From contig NZ_JBHUIT010000002.1 of assembly GCF_042683045.1 (NCBI RefSeq), forward strand, positions 310,001 to 374,000: 64,000 nt of DNA. The letters run 5' to 3'. The notes beneath the pieces were generated by a model. The model saw only the letters and a list, made by a program, of their open reading frames with translations. It was not told where the DNA came from and searched no databases. A program made the position numbers and the translations under genes. This stretch comes from Luteolibacter algae. Its GTDB lineage: Bacteria; Verrucomicrobiota; Verrucomicrobiia; Verrucomicrobiales; Akkermansiaceae. Positions 1 to 7,986 of the stretch are shown one piece after another. Position 1 is the first letter of the stretch. Every line of letters begins with the position of its first letter.

Positions 1-18
1 CGGTATTCGACAATCACC

Positions 19-309
19 ATGTCTGAAGAAACGACAAATCAATCAGTGCCTCCTACGCCTCCGGCTTATACTAAAGAGCAGAAAGACAAAAAGCTTCTTG
101 CTGGAATTCTTGGTATCCTTCTTGGCTGGACGGGTGCGCACAAGTTTATCCTTGGCTATACCAAAGAAGGAATGATCCAGCTTGTGATCAGTTTGGTCAC
201 CTGCGGGCTATTCGGCATTGTCGGGCTTATCGAAGGAATCATTTATCTTACGAAATCCGATGACGAATTTGTAGCGACCTATCTCGTCGGCCGCAGAGGT
301 TGGTTCTAA
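19..309 (+). CDS. TM2 domain-containing small membrane protein
   Basis: A 96-residue protein with a charged N-terminal tail (to about residue 25) followed by two hydrophobic segments (about 26-45 and 50-77) joined by a short turn with charged residues. The Gly-rich first helix, the HKFILGY-type turn and the second helix match the TM2 domain (Pfam TM2), a two-helix hairpin of unknown biochemical role found in many bacteria. The ATG at 19 has no clear Shine-Dalgarno sequence. The gene is convergent with the HU gene and shares its terminator. A partner gene upstream of the window cannot be excluded. Confidence 0.85.
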   Translation: MSEETTNQSVPPTPPAYTKEQKDKKLLAGILGILLGWTGAHKFILGYTKEGMIQLVISLVTCGLFGIVGLIEGIIYLTKSDDEFVATYLVGRRGWF

Positions 310-341
310 AGGCTTTTTCAGAAACAACGGATTTCACCCCC

Positions 342-379
342 AAAAAAAACCCCGGCCACCAAAACGGCCGGGGTTTTTT
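342..379. terminator. Bidirectional intrinsic terminator (TM2 gene / HU gene)
   Basis: A perfect 8-bp GC stem (CCCCGGCC at 350-357, GGCCGGGG at 366-373) is flanked by an A-run at 342-349 and a T-run at 374-379, so it can work in both directions. It lies between the two convergent genes. Confidence 0.9.
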
Positions 380-416
380 AATAATCTGTTACCAGCGGCG
401 GTTTCCCGCAGAGGTA

Positions 417-692
417 TTAGAGGCTTCCTTTGAGAACGGAGGAAGGCTTGAAACCAACCGATTTGGATGCGGCGATTTTGAGAGCTTCTCCGGTCTTCGG
501 GTTGCGGCCGAGACGGGCTGCGCGTTGTTTTACCTCAAATGTGCCGAATCCGATGATCTGGACTTTCTTGTCTTTCTTTACGCCTTTGGCGATGGAGGAA
601 AGAACTGCTTCGAGGGATTCTTCTGCGGAACGCTTCGTCGCGTCGTTACCGAGGGCTTTCTGGATGGCTTCTACAAGTTCTGCTTTGTTCAT
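417..692 (-). CDS. HU-family histone-like DNA-binding protein
   Basis: Nucleoid-associated protein of the HU/IHF family, which binds and bends DNA as a dimer. The frame is open upstream, but the family N-terminus (MNKAELVEAIQK) begins at the ATG at 692, giving 91 residues, the usual HU size. The dimerisation helices, the GFGTFEVK turn and the arm motif GRNPKTGEALKI with the tip proline are all present, and the C-terminus FKPSSVLKGSL is typical. No Shine-Dalgarno sequence is evident before this start. The gene stands alone and ends at the terminator shared with the TM2 gene. HU versus IHF-like use cannot be separated from sequence alone. Confidence 0.93.
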   Translation of the reverse strand: MNKAELVEAIQKALGNDATKRSAEESLEAVLSSIAKGVKKDKKVQIIGFGTFEVKQRAARLGRNPKTGEALKIAASKSVGFKPSSVLKGSL

Positions 693-1082
693 GGCAAGAG
701 GGTTTGTGCTAATGGTGCGGAAGTTTGGCAAGATAAAAGCTGAACTAGGTGGTAGGAATTTTCAAAGCGGTTGCTTGAGTTGACACGGATTTTCGGGGTC
801 CCGGCCAGCACTTCCGGAGGGCGGTTTCGGGCGCTTCGCTATAATAAGAAGAGGCCCCCGGAATGGGGTCGATCCGGGAAGGTTTTTCCTGATCGATTTT
901 TGATAATCAATGGCTCGGTATTTTTTCCCGGGAGAAAACTCGCGCTGGGGATCGATTGCATGAAATAAAATCCCTAAACCTCCCGTAAAATGGGGCTTGT
1001 GAAATTTTTCACAAATAGCTCTTGCGGTAATTCATGAGCATTGCTTAAACAGGCGCGGCTACGTCTTCAAGCCAGTCTACCA
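693..1082. other. Intergenic region between HU and the atp operon
   Basis: About 390 bases separating two divergent transcription units. No credible gene is seen; in particular there is no atpI or atpZ-like gene. It contains a perfect TATAAT hexamer at 840-845 without a convincing -35 element, a TTGACA at 780-785 without a -10 at normal spacing, and the CRP-type dyad at 997-1014. Confidence 0.6.
997..1014. promoter_or_regulatory. CRP/FNR-family-type operator upstream of atpB
   Basis: The 18-bp palindrome TTGTGAAATTTTTCACAA contains TGTGA at 998-1002 and TCACA at 1009-1013 separated by 6 bases, which is the exact half-site and spacing consensus for CRP-type regulators. Its centre is about 77 bases upstream of the atpB start. 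A stem-loop function is possible, but the short centre favours a protein-binding dyad. The regulator is not in this window. Confidence 0.5.
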
Positions 1083-1985
1083 ATGCGCTCCTTCCTATCC
1101 ATTCTTACATTCTTGTTCCTAGGGGTGATGTCGGCTTCTGCTGAAAGCAGTGGTCACGATCATCTTCCACTCCACGCAGAGGAGCTCATCGCCTTCGGTC
1201 CATTTGTGATCACGAACTCCATGGTCATGGTCTGGATCGTGGCAGCTGTGGTGATTCTGGTCGCCCAGATGGCTACACGGGACATGAAATTGATCCCCTC
1301 CGGATTGCAGAATACCGTCGAGTGGCTGGTGGAAAGCCTCTACACATTCCTCGAGGGGATTCTCGGCGCGGATCTGGTTAAGAAGACTTTCTGGTTTTTT
1401 GGAACGATTTTCATCCTCATTCTCTTTGTGAACTGGGCTGGCCTGGTTCCCGGTGTCGGCACGGTAGGTCTTGAGCTCTCCGGTCCGGGTGTCGATCCGC
1501 ACGATAAGTTCCGTCCATTCCTGCGTGGCGGTAACGCCGACTTGAACATGACGGTGGCCATGTCGGTTACTTTCGCGGTTCTCTGGTTCTACTGGGCGAT
1601 CCGTGAGAATTCCCTCAAAGGCTTTTTCGCGCACATTTTCGCGCCGAAAGGTAAGTTTGTCGGATTTATTCTGGTTCCCATGATCCTGGTCTTCGGCTTT
1701 GTCGGTATTCTGGAAGTGGTCTCCATTCTCTTCCGTCCGGTAGCTCTTTCCTTCCGTCTCTACGGTAACGTTTACGCCGGTGAGAATATTCTGGAGAATA
1801 TGATGCTTCTTCTCGGAAACGAAAGCTGGCGCCCATGGCTCGGCTGGCTTCCCTCCATTCCGTTCTACTTCCTTGAGCTTCTCGTCGGTCTTATCCAGGC
1901 ACTCGTCTTCATGCTTCTCACTTCCGTTTTCCTCAAGCTTATCTGTGATCATGGCGATCATGGTGATGAAGAGCACGCGCACTAG
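1083..1985 (+). CDS. atpB: F1Fo ATP synthase subunit a
   Basis: Membrane subunit that forms the two proton half-channels next to the c-ring. The frame is open from a TTG at 1041, but the ATG at 1083 starts a signal-like hydrophobic N-terminus (MRSFLSILTFLFLG) and is preferred, giving 300 residues. The essential channel arginine is R225 in SFRLYGNVYAGE, and the last helix pair carries the conserved GLIQALVFMLL. The C-terminus is a His/Asp/Glu-rich tail (HGDHGDEEHAH), as is the segment just after the N-terminal helix. First gene of the atpBEFHAGDC operon; no atpI or atpZ precedes it. Confidence 0.95.
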   Translation: MRSFLSILTFLFLGVMSASAESSGHDHLPLHAEELIAFGPFVITNSMVMVWIVAAVVILVAQMATRDMKLIPSGLQNTVEWLVESLYTFLEGILGADLVKKTFWFFGTIFILILFVNWAGLVPGVGTVGLELSGPGVDPHDKFRPFLRGGNADLNMTVAMSVTFAVLWFYWAIRENSLKGFFAHIFAPKGKFVGFILVPMILVFGFVGILEVVSILFRPVALSFRLYGNVYAGENILENMMLLLGNESWRPWLGWLPSIPFYFLELLVGLIQALVFMLLTSVFLKLICDHGDHGDEEHAH

Positions 1986-2067
1986 AATTTCCCTAATACT
2001 TTTCCAGTTTGACCATGGCATAGCGATCGTGGGAGCTGGTAAACCAACACAATAACCAAACACTACA

Positions 2068-2295
2068 ATGCCATTCGAACTCCTTGCACAAGCAACCAGC
2101 AACTTCAACACCTGGCACTTCGCCGTAGCTGCAGCAGCATTCGCAGCAGCGATCGGTATCGGTATCCTCGGCTCCAAAGCAGCTGAAGCTACTGGCCGTA
2201 ACCCAGGTGCAGCAGGTAACATCCTTACCCTTTCCATCATTCTTGCAGCGCTTATCGAAGGTATCGTGTTCTTCGCGATCTTCCTTGCTAAGTAA
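2068..2295 (+). CDS. atpE: F1Fo ATP synthase subunit c
   Basis: 75-residue proteolipid that forms the rotor ring. Two transmembrane helices are joined by the polar loop ATGRNPGAAG. Helix 1 has the glycine-repeat packing motif (AIGIGILGS, about 28-36). The ion-binding carboxylate is E64 in ALIEGIVFF. The sodium-type ligand pattern of Ilyobacter-like rings is not seen around it, so proton coupling is inferred. The leader before the ATG is CA-rich without a Shine-Dalgarno sequence. A strong hairpin follows the stop codon. Confidence 0.96.
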   Translation: MPFELLAQATSNFNTWHFAVAAAAFAAAIGIGILGSKAAEATGRNPGAAGNILTLSIILAALIEGIVFFAIFLAK

Positions 2296-2302
2296 TTTTT
2301 CA

Positions 2303-2336
2303 AAAGCAGGGATCGGCACAGACTGATCCCTGCTTT
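2303..2336 (+). terminator. Intercistronic hairpin between atpE and atpF
   Basis: A perfect 12-bp stem (AAAGCAGGGATC at 2303-2314, GATCCCTGCTTT at 2325-2336) with a 10-base loop lies 8 bases after the atpE stop. The downstream T-run is only three bases long, so it is more likely a partial terminator or a 3-prime-end stabiliser than a full stop. It would favour high atpE transcript levels relative to the downstream genes. Confidence 0.65.
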
Positions 2337-2385
2337 GCTCTCACAGCATTTCCCTCTCTCCATCCACCAACCAGTTTTTCCTCAG

Positions 2386-2943
2386 ATGTTCTCGATGTTC
2401 GATATCCTTGCCGCTGTTCCCGTTGCCGAATCCGAAGGCGTGGTGGGAGACATCGCAAAATCCTTCAAAGTTTTCTGGCCGCAGCTGTTCTCTCAGTTTA
2501 TCAGCTTTGCGATCGTCATTTTCCTTCTGAAGAAATTCGCATTCGGTCCTATTCAGGCAATGCTTGAGCAGCGCCGGACACGTATCATGGAAGGTGAAGA
2601 GAAACTCAAGCGCATCGAAAAGCAGCTGGCCGAGTCCGAGGCGACGACTGCTGCGGCAATCGCCAAGGCGAATGAAGAATCCCTCCGTCTCATTTCCGAG
2701 GCCAAGGAAGGTGCCGCTGCCTTCACCGAGCAAAAGGCTCAGGAGGCCATCGCAAGCGCCCAGCAAATTCTCGCAAAGGCCGAAGTCGCTGCAAATGCGG
2801 ACCGCGAGCGTATTTCCACAGAGCTCAAGCGTGAGTTCGGCCGTCTGGTGGCGAGCACAACTTCCCAGGTTACCGGTAAGGTCCTGACCGCAGAAGATCA
2901 AAGCCGCATCAATGAAGAGGCCCTTTCCAAAGTCGGAAACTAA
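2386..2943 (+). CDS. atpF: F1Fo ATP synthase subunit b
   Basis: Peripheral-stalk subunit. The frame is open from a TTG at 2335, which overlaps the preceding hairpin, so the ATG at 2386 (185 residues) is preferred; a second ATG at 2395 is also possible. One transmembrane helix (FSQFISFAIVIFLLKKF) is followed by the conserved PI..ML..R..RI segment and a long Ala/Glu/Lys-rich coiled coil that reaches up to F1. There is only one b-type gene, so a b2 homodimer is inferred. Confidence 0.93.
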   Translation: MFSMFDILAAVPVAESEGVVGDIAKSFKVFWPQLFSQFISFAIVIFLLKKFAFGPIQAMLEQRRTRIMEGEEKLKRIEKQLAESEATTAAAIAKANEESLRLISEAKEGAAAFTEQKAQEAIASAQQILAKAEVAANADRERISTELKREFGRLVASTTSQVTGKVLTAEDQSRINEEALSKVGN

Positions 2944-2972
2944 CTTTCCATCTCCTTTCTCCCTTTTTAACG

Positions 2973-3365
2973 ATGAAAATTTCCAAAATCGCCGCCGCCA
3001 CCGCCCGCCGTCTTTTCGGGCTCTGTCAGGTGAACGGACAGCTTGATGATAATAAGCTGCGCGATCTGGTATCGAAGCTGATCGAGACAAAACCGCGCGA
3101 TTATCGTGCGATCCTTGCGTCCATCCAGCGCCTCGCTCGTTTGGAGGCTGCCCGCCGCGCGGTGGTAGTCGAAAGCGCCGCCGAGCTCGATTACGCTTCC
3201 CAGCAACGCGTTGTCGCCGGTCTATCACAGGACTATGGCGATAACCTCACCATCGAATACAAGATCAACCCGGCACTGCTCGGCGGTCTCCGTATCAGGG
3301 TTGGCGATGACGTTTTGGACGGTTCCGTCCAAGGCCGTCTCGACCGCCTTTCCAAAGCCTTTTAA
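2973..3365 (+). CDS. atpH: F1Fo ATP synthase subunit delta (short form)
   Basis: 130 residues against about 175-180 for the usual delta/OSCP. The C-terminal half is canonical: the NPALLGGLRIRVGDDVLDGSV signature (about 99-119) followed by the final RLDRL helix. The N-terminal six-helix bundle that normally holds the top of F1 is shortened to about 65 residues, rich in Arg/Lys/Ala. Its position between atpF and atpA leaves little doubt about identity. No frameshift or start-site error explains the short length, because the preceding intergenic gap is only 29 bases. Confidence 0.88.
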   Translation: MKISKIAAATARRLFGLCQVNGQLDDNKLRDLVSKLIETKPRDYRAILASIQRLARLEAARRAVVVESAAELDYASQQRVVAGLSQDYGDNLTIEYKINPALLGGLRIRVGDDVLDGSVQGRLDRLSKAF

Positions 3366-3407
3366 ATCATTTTCAGAACCAACTTTCCCAAACCTCCATC
3401 CATTCCC

Positions 3408-4949
3408 ATGAGCAGCATCCTCCAGGACATCGAACAACAAATCGCCGGCATCAGCTCGAGCGTCGAGAAAACCAATACCGGCACAGTCCGCAAAGTCGGT
3501 GACGGAGTCGCCATCGTCGAAGGACTTTCCGACGTAATGCTCAACGAGATGATTGAGTTCGATGGCGGTGTAACAGGTATGGCGTTGAACCTTGAGGAGA
3601 GCGAAGTAGGCATCGTTCTTCTGGGAGACTACACAGCGGTCACCCAGGGCTCAAGCTGCCGAACAACGGGCAAGCTACTCTCGGTTCCTGTGGGTGAAGC
3701 TCTTCTCGGACGCGTGGTCAATGCGCTCGGAGCCCCTATCGATGGCAAGGGCGAGATCGCCGCTTCCGCCTACTACCCGATGGAGAAAATCGCTCCTGGT
3801 ATCATCAAACGGAAGTCTGTTTCCGTTCCTGTTCAAACAGGGATCATGGCGATCGATGCGATGGTGCCGATCGGCCGCGGCCAGCGTGAGTTGATCATCG
3901 GTGACCGCGCCACTGGAAAATCCACCATCGCAGTGGACACCATCATTTCGCAGGCGAAGCAAAACAAAGCAGCGGAGCAAGGTAAGCTTCAGAACCACAA
4001 GCCGATGTATTGCATTTACGTTGCAATCGGGCAGAAGCTTTCCAACGTGGCCCGTATCCAGAAGACTCTGGAAGATTCCGGTGCAATGGAATACACCACG
4101 ATCGTTTCGGCTTCGGCTTCTGATGCTGCCGCGATGCAGTTCCTCGCTCCATACGCTGGCTGTTCCATCGCTGAATACCTCATGGACAAAGGTCAGGACT
4201 GCCTCATCGTCTTTGATGACCTTTCCAAACACGCTGTTGCCTATCGTCAGGTTTCCCTGATCCTCCGCCGTCCTTCGGGCCGTGAGGCGTATCCGGGTGA
4301 CGTTTTCTACCTTCACTCCCGTCTTCTGGAGCGTTCCGCACGTCTGTCAGAAGGTGCAGGCGGTGGCTCCCTTACCGCTCTCCCTATCATTGAGACCCAG
4401 GCAGGTGACGTTTCCGCATACATCCCTACCAACGTGATCTCCATTACTGACGGACAGATCTATCTCGAGACAGACCTTTTCTATCAGGGTATCCGTCCTG
4501 CGATCTCGGTAGGTCTTTCGGTTTCCCGGGTTGGCTCCGCTGCGCAAACCAAAACCATCAAGTCGGTGGCGGGCACCACGAAGCTCGATCTCGCACAGTA
4601 TCGCGAGCTCCAGGCCTTCGCCCAGTTCGGCTCCGATCTGGATGCTTCCACCAAGAAGAAACTCGAGCGCGGTGCGCGTATCGTTGAGCTCTTCAAGCAG
4701 AACCAATACTCCCCTGTCAGCATGGAAGTGGAGGCGATCTACCTTTTCGCGATGCAGAACGGTTTCTTCGATGACGTTGAAGTCAAGGATATCGGCCGCT
4801 GTCAGGACGCGATGGGTGAGTTCTTCAATACTCGCAAAAGCGAAATCCTCGACAAAATCCGTAATGAAAAACCGGATCTCAAAAAGGACGCAGCGATGGT
4901 TGATGCCGTTAAGCAAGCCCTCGACGATTTCAAAAAATCCTGGAAGTAA
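3408..4949 (+). CDS. atpA: F1Fo ATP synthase subunit alpha
   Basis: 513-residue non-catalytic nucleotide-binding subunit of the F1 head. The Walker A motif is GDRATGKST (165-173), where most bacteria have GDRQTGKT. The C-terminal part carries the alpha-specific ALRRPSGREAYPGDVFYLHSR-like segment (here LILRRPSGREAYPGD) and the VGLSVSRVGSAAQ signature with the arginine that contacts the beta catalytic site. The leader is C-rich without a Shine-Dalgarno sequence. Confidence 0.97.
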   Translation: MSSILQDIEQQIAGISSSVEKTNTGTVRKVGDGVAIVEGLSDVMLNEMIEFDGGVTGMALNLEESEVGIVLLGDYTAVTQGSSCRTTGKLLSVPVGEALLGRVVNALGAPIDGKGEIAASAYYPMEKIAPGIIKRKSVSVPVQTGIMAIDAMVPIGRGQRELIIGDRATGKSTIAVDTIISQAKQNKAAEQGKLQNHKPMYCIYVAIGQKLSNVARIQKTLEDSGAMEYTTIVSASASDAAAMQFLAPYAGCSIAEYLMDKGQDCLIVFDDLSKHAVAYRQVSLILRRPSGREAYPGDVFYLHSRLLERSARLSEGAGGGSLTALPIIETQAGDVSAYIPTNVISITDGQIYLETDLFYQGIRPAISVGLSVSRVGSAAQTKTIKSVAGTTKLDLAQYRELQAFAQFGSDLDASTKKKLERGARIVELFKQNQYSPVSMEVEAIYLFAMQNGFFDDVEVKDIGRCQDAMGEFFNTRKSEILDKIRNEKPDLKKDAAMVDAVKQALDDFKKSWK

Positions 4950-4992
4950 TTTCCCTCTTTCCCCTGTTTCAAGCTACTAGCTACAAGCTCCT

Positions 4993-5853
4993 ATGGCCAA
5001 CCTCCGAGATATCCGCCGCCGAATCAAATCGGTTAAGAACACCGCCCAAATTACCCGGGCGATGCAACTCGTTGCGGCCGCGAAGATGAAAAAAGCCCAG
5101 GATCAGGCAATGGCAGGCCGGGATTACTCCAGCCAGCTCAATGCCGTCCTGAGTGACATCAGTGCGAACTTTTCCGATGAGGTCTCCCATCCGCTTCTCG
5201 AAGTGCGTGAGGGCAACCGCGAGCTTGTGCTCGTAATCTCCACGGACAAGGGCCTTTGCGGACCACTCAATACCAACCTCGCGAAGAAGCTACGGGCTGA
5301 AACTTCCGACACCGCGGACTATGTTACCGTGGGACGCAAGCTGCGGGTGATGCTTGAAAAACTTCAGAAAACGATCCTTGCGGATTACTCTGTGAATGAT
5401 CCGGTTCCATTCGCGGATGCCCGCTCGATCGCGGCGTTTCTGACCAAGCAATTTGTAGAAGGTAAATATGACAAGGTATCCATCGCCTATACCCGCTTTG
5501 TCAATACGCTGACTCAGGTGCCTGAGGTCATCCAACTTCTACCGGTTCTGCCGCCGGCCCAAACCTCGGACTCCGGCGCGATTTCCGGTGACTGCTCTGA
5601 CTCGCTTTTCGAGCCCTCCGCTGAGGCTGTCCTGGCGTCCATTCTGCCGCTTTATGTGAATTTCCAGGTCTACCAGGCGTTGCTTGAGTCCCGCGCGACA
5701 GAGCATTCAGCACGTATGGTAGCGATGAAAGCAGCTACCGATAACGCCAAGAAATTCATCAAGGAACTTACTTTGGAATACAACAAAGTCCGTCAGGCAG
5801 CGATCACCGCCGAGCTCCTCGAAATCACCACCGCCATGAAGGCGATGGAATAA
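4993..5853 (+). CDS. atpG: F1Fo ATP synthase subunit gamma
   Basis: 286-residue central-stalk subunit. The N-terminal helix has the family pattern LRDIRRRIKSVKNTAQITRAMQLVAAAKM, and the C-terminal helix has the conserved ATDNAKKFIKELTLEYNKVRQAAITAEL region, which together form the rotating coiled coil. The globular middle contains the DKGLCGPLN motif. A Ser/Asp-rich stretch near residues 185-205 looks like a small lineage-specific insertion. Downstream, 120 bases with an inverted repeat separate it from atpD. Confidence 0.96.
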   Translation: MANLRDIRRRIKSVKNTAQITRAMQLVAAAKMKKAQDQAMAGRDYSSQLNAVLSDISANFSDEVSHPLLEVREGNRELVLVISTDKGLCGPLNTNLAKKLRAETSDTADYVTVGRKLRVMLEKLQKTILADYSVNDPVPFADARSIAAFLTKQFVEGKYDKVSIAYTRFVNTLTQVPEVIQLLPVLPPAQTSDSGAISGDCSDSLFEPSAEAVLASILPLYVNFQVYQALLESRATEHSARMVAMKAATDNAKKFIKELTLEYNKVRQAAITAELLEITTAMKAME

Positions 5854-5860
5854 AGTGCAT

Positions 5861-5891
5861 TGTGAGCAGCGATCAACCATCAATGCTCACA
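5861..5891. repeat. Inverted repeat in the atpG-atpD gap
   Basis: TGTGAGCA at 5861-5868 and TGCTCACA at 5884-5891 form an 8-bp perfect inverted repeat with a 15-base loop, starting 7 bases after the atpG stop. No T-run follows, so it is not an intrinsic terminator. The rest of the gap holds repetitive GATCA/CACTGA-like sequence and no gene. Confidence 0.5.
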
Positions 5892-5973
5892 TGATTGAAA
5901 CCTCTTCTTATAGTCCCCACTCCGAAATACGACCCACTGATCATCGATCACTGACCACTAGCCACTTTTCACC

Positions 5974-7440
5974 ATGAGCAACCAAGGAACCATCGTCCAA
6001 ATCATCGGCGCCGTTATTGACGCCGATTTCTCCAAAGCCGACAAACTGCCGGAAATCTACAACGCCCTTGAGATCCAATACGTTCTCAACGATGTGCAAA
6101 CCAAGCTGGTCCTCGAGGTTCAGCAACACCTTGGTGATGGCTGGGTGCGTGCGGTTGCGATGTCCACGACAGACGGCCTTAAGCGTGGTATGACCCTTGT
6201 GGATACCGGGAAGGCGATCGCGGTTCCTGTTGGCAAGCAGGTTCTTGGCCGTATTTTCAATGTTACCGGAGATCTCGTGGATGAAAACGTTCCTCTGGCG
6301 GATGCGAATCATCGCTCGCCGATCCATCGTCCGGCTCCTTCTCTCACAGACCAGTCCGCGGCTACTGAAATTCTTGTAACCGGGATCAAGGTGATCGATC
6401 TCATTTGCCCGCTTCTCAAAGGTGGTAAAGGTGGAATGTTCGGTGGTGCGGGTGTGGGCAAGACCGTGGTGATCATGGAGCTCATCAACAACATCGCCAA
6501 AGCGCACGGTGGTTTCTCCGTGTTCGCTGGTGTTGGCGAGCGGACCCGTGAAGGTAACGACCTCTACTGGGAAATGATCGAGTCCGGCGTTATCGCTACT
6601 GAAAAGGACGAAAATGGTCATCCGAAACTCGATGGCAGCGGTAATCCTGTTCTCTCCGCCGAGGGCTCAAAAGTAGCACTTTGCTACGGCCAGATGAACG
6701 AGCCTCCGGGTGCCCGCCTTCGCGTGGCGCTCTCCGCGCTGACCATGGCGGAATACTTCCGTGATGAGGAAGGCCAGGACGTTCTTCTCTTCGTCGATAA
6801 TATTTTCCGTTTCTCACAAGCAGGTTCAGAGGTTTCCGCGCTTCTTGGCCGGACACCTTCCGCTGTGGGTTACCAGCCTACTCTTTCCGAGGAGATGTCC
6901 GTTCTCCAGGAGCGGATCACTTCCACCAACAAAGGCTCGATCACATCGATCCAGGCGGTTTACGTTCCTGCGGACGACCTTACCGACCCCGCTCCCGCGA
7001 ACACCTTCGCTCACCTTGACGCGACCGTGGTTCTCGAGCGTTCCCTTGCTGAGCAGGCACTCTTCCCTGCCGTCGACCCTCTGGCTTCCACTTCCAAGGC
7101 GCTTGCTCCTGAGGTTGTGGGCGAGGAGCACTACAAGGTTGCTCGCGGTGTTCAGCTCGTGCTCCAGCGTTACAAGGATCTTCAGGACATCATCGCGATT
7201 CTCGGTATGGACGAGCTGAGCGATGACGACAAGATGACTGTTTTCCGCGCCCGGAAAATCCAGCGTTTCCTTACCCAGCCTTTCCACGTTGCGGAAATCT
7301 TCACCAACGTTCCGGGTGCACTCGTTTCCATGGAAGACACTGTCAAAGGCTTCGCTGAAATCCTCGACGGTAAATGGGACGATGTTTCCGAAGGTAACTT
7401 CTACATGAAGGCCGGTATCGATACCGTTTCCCGCGACTAA
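5974..7440 (+). CDS. atpD: F1Fo ATP synthase subunit beta
   Basis: 488-residue catalytic subunit. The P-loop is GGAGVGKT (157-164); GERTREGNDLY, the Walker B region DVLLFVDNIFRFSQAGSEVSALLGR and the DELSDDDK lever (canonical DELSEED) are present. Compared with typical beta subunits there is an extra segment of roughly 15-20 residues after the ESGVI motif (about 208-230, EKDENGHPKLDGSGNPVLSA), a surface position. This explains the length above the usual 460-470 residues. Confidence 0.97.
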   Translation: MSNQGTIVQIIGAVIDADFSKADKLPEIYNALEIQYVLNDVQTKLVLEVQQHLGDGWVRAVAMSTTDGLKRGMTLVDTGKAIAVPVGKQVLGRIFNVTGDLVDENVPLADANHRSPIHRPAPSLTDQSAATEILVTGIKVIDLICPLLKGGKGGMFGGAGVGKTVVIMELINNIAKAHGGFSVFAGVGERTREGNDLYWEMIESGVIATEKDENGHPKLDGSGNPVLSAEGSKVALCYGQMNEPPGARLRVALSALTMAEYFRDEEGQDVLLFVDNIFRFSQAGSEVSALLGRTPSAVGYQPTLSEEMSVLQERITSTNKGSITSIQAVYVPADDLTDPAPANTFAHLDATVVLERSLAEQALFPAVDPLASTSKALAPEVVGEEHYKVARGVQLVLQRYKDLQDIIAILGMDELSDDDKMTVFRARKIQRFLTQPFHVAEIFTNVPGALVSMEDTVKGFAEILDGKWDDVSEGNFYMKAGIDTVSRD

Positions 7441-7463
7441 TCCCTAGCCAAAATTATCTACCC

Positions 7464-7877
7464 ATGCCTCTCCACCTCGAAATCGTTACGCCTGAGAAAA
7501 AAATCTTCTCAGATACCGTCGAGAACGTCTATCTGCCAGGTGCGGATGGAGAAATGGGTATCCTGTCAAGCCACGCCGGCCTTGTCACCGCCTTGGCTCC
7601 AGGGGAGCTCCGTTATCTCCGTGAGGGTCAAGTGGTGACACTTGCGATTGGTTCTGGCTTTGCCGAAGTCGGCAAGGACAAGGTTGTTGTTTTGACCGAT
7701 ATGGCACTCGGCGAAGCCGAGATCGACGAGCAGGCAACCGAAGAAGCCATCAAGCGGGCCGAGGAAAAACTGCTTACGGTCAATCACAGCTCGGACGCCG
7801 AAGAGGTGGCATATCTGCAAGGCATCATCGCGAAGCAGACGGCTGCCCTCAGCTTCAAGCGCAAACACCAGCGGTAG
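7464..7877 (+). CDS. atpC: F1Fo ATP synthase subunit epsilon
   Basis: 137 residues. The N-terminal beta-sandwich is clear (LEIVTPEKKIFSDTVENVYLPGADGEMGILSSHAGLVTAL), followed by a helical C-terminal domain (EEAIKRAEEKL onwards) of the type that can extend into F1 and regulate hydrolysis. It is the last gene of the atp operon, 23 bases after atpD, and is followed by a strong terminator. Confidence 0.95.
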   Translation: MPLHLEIVTPEKKIFSDTVENVYLPGADGEMGILSSHAGLVTALAPGELRYLREGQVVTLAIGSGFAEVGKDKVVVLTDMALGEAEIDEQATEEAIKRAEEKLLTVNHSSDAEEVAYLQGIIAKQTAALSFKRKHQR

Positions 7878-7944
7878 GAAGATAAGACAGGATCCCCTTC
7901 CGGTTTGCCCAAGGGAAAAGCTTGGGCAAATCTTTGATCTTTAT

Positions 7945-7979
7945 AAAAAAGCATCGGCTACTACAGCCGGTGCTTTTTT
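7945..7979. terminator. Bidirectional terminator (atp operon / AddA-like gene)
   Basis: AAAAAAGCATCGGCT at 7945-7959 pairs with AGCCGGTGCTTTTTT at 7965-7979 with one mismatch, leaving a very short loop. The flanking A and T runs allow use from both sides. It lies between the convergent atpC and the helicase-nuclease gene. Confidence 0.88.
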
Positions 7980-7986
7980 CTTTAGG

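Noticed and set aside
1041..1082. TTG start 14 codons upstream for atpB
   Set aside because: The added residues are basic and unlike the family. The ATG at 1083 begins a good signal-like helix.
1119..2363. Long open frame on the minus strand opposite atpB and atpE
   Set aside because: It is a shadow of two certain genes on the other strand, has low-complexity His/Asp/Glu composition and no family similarity.
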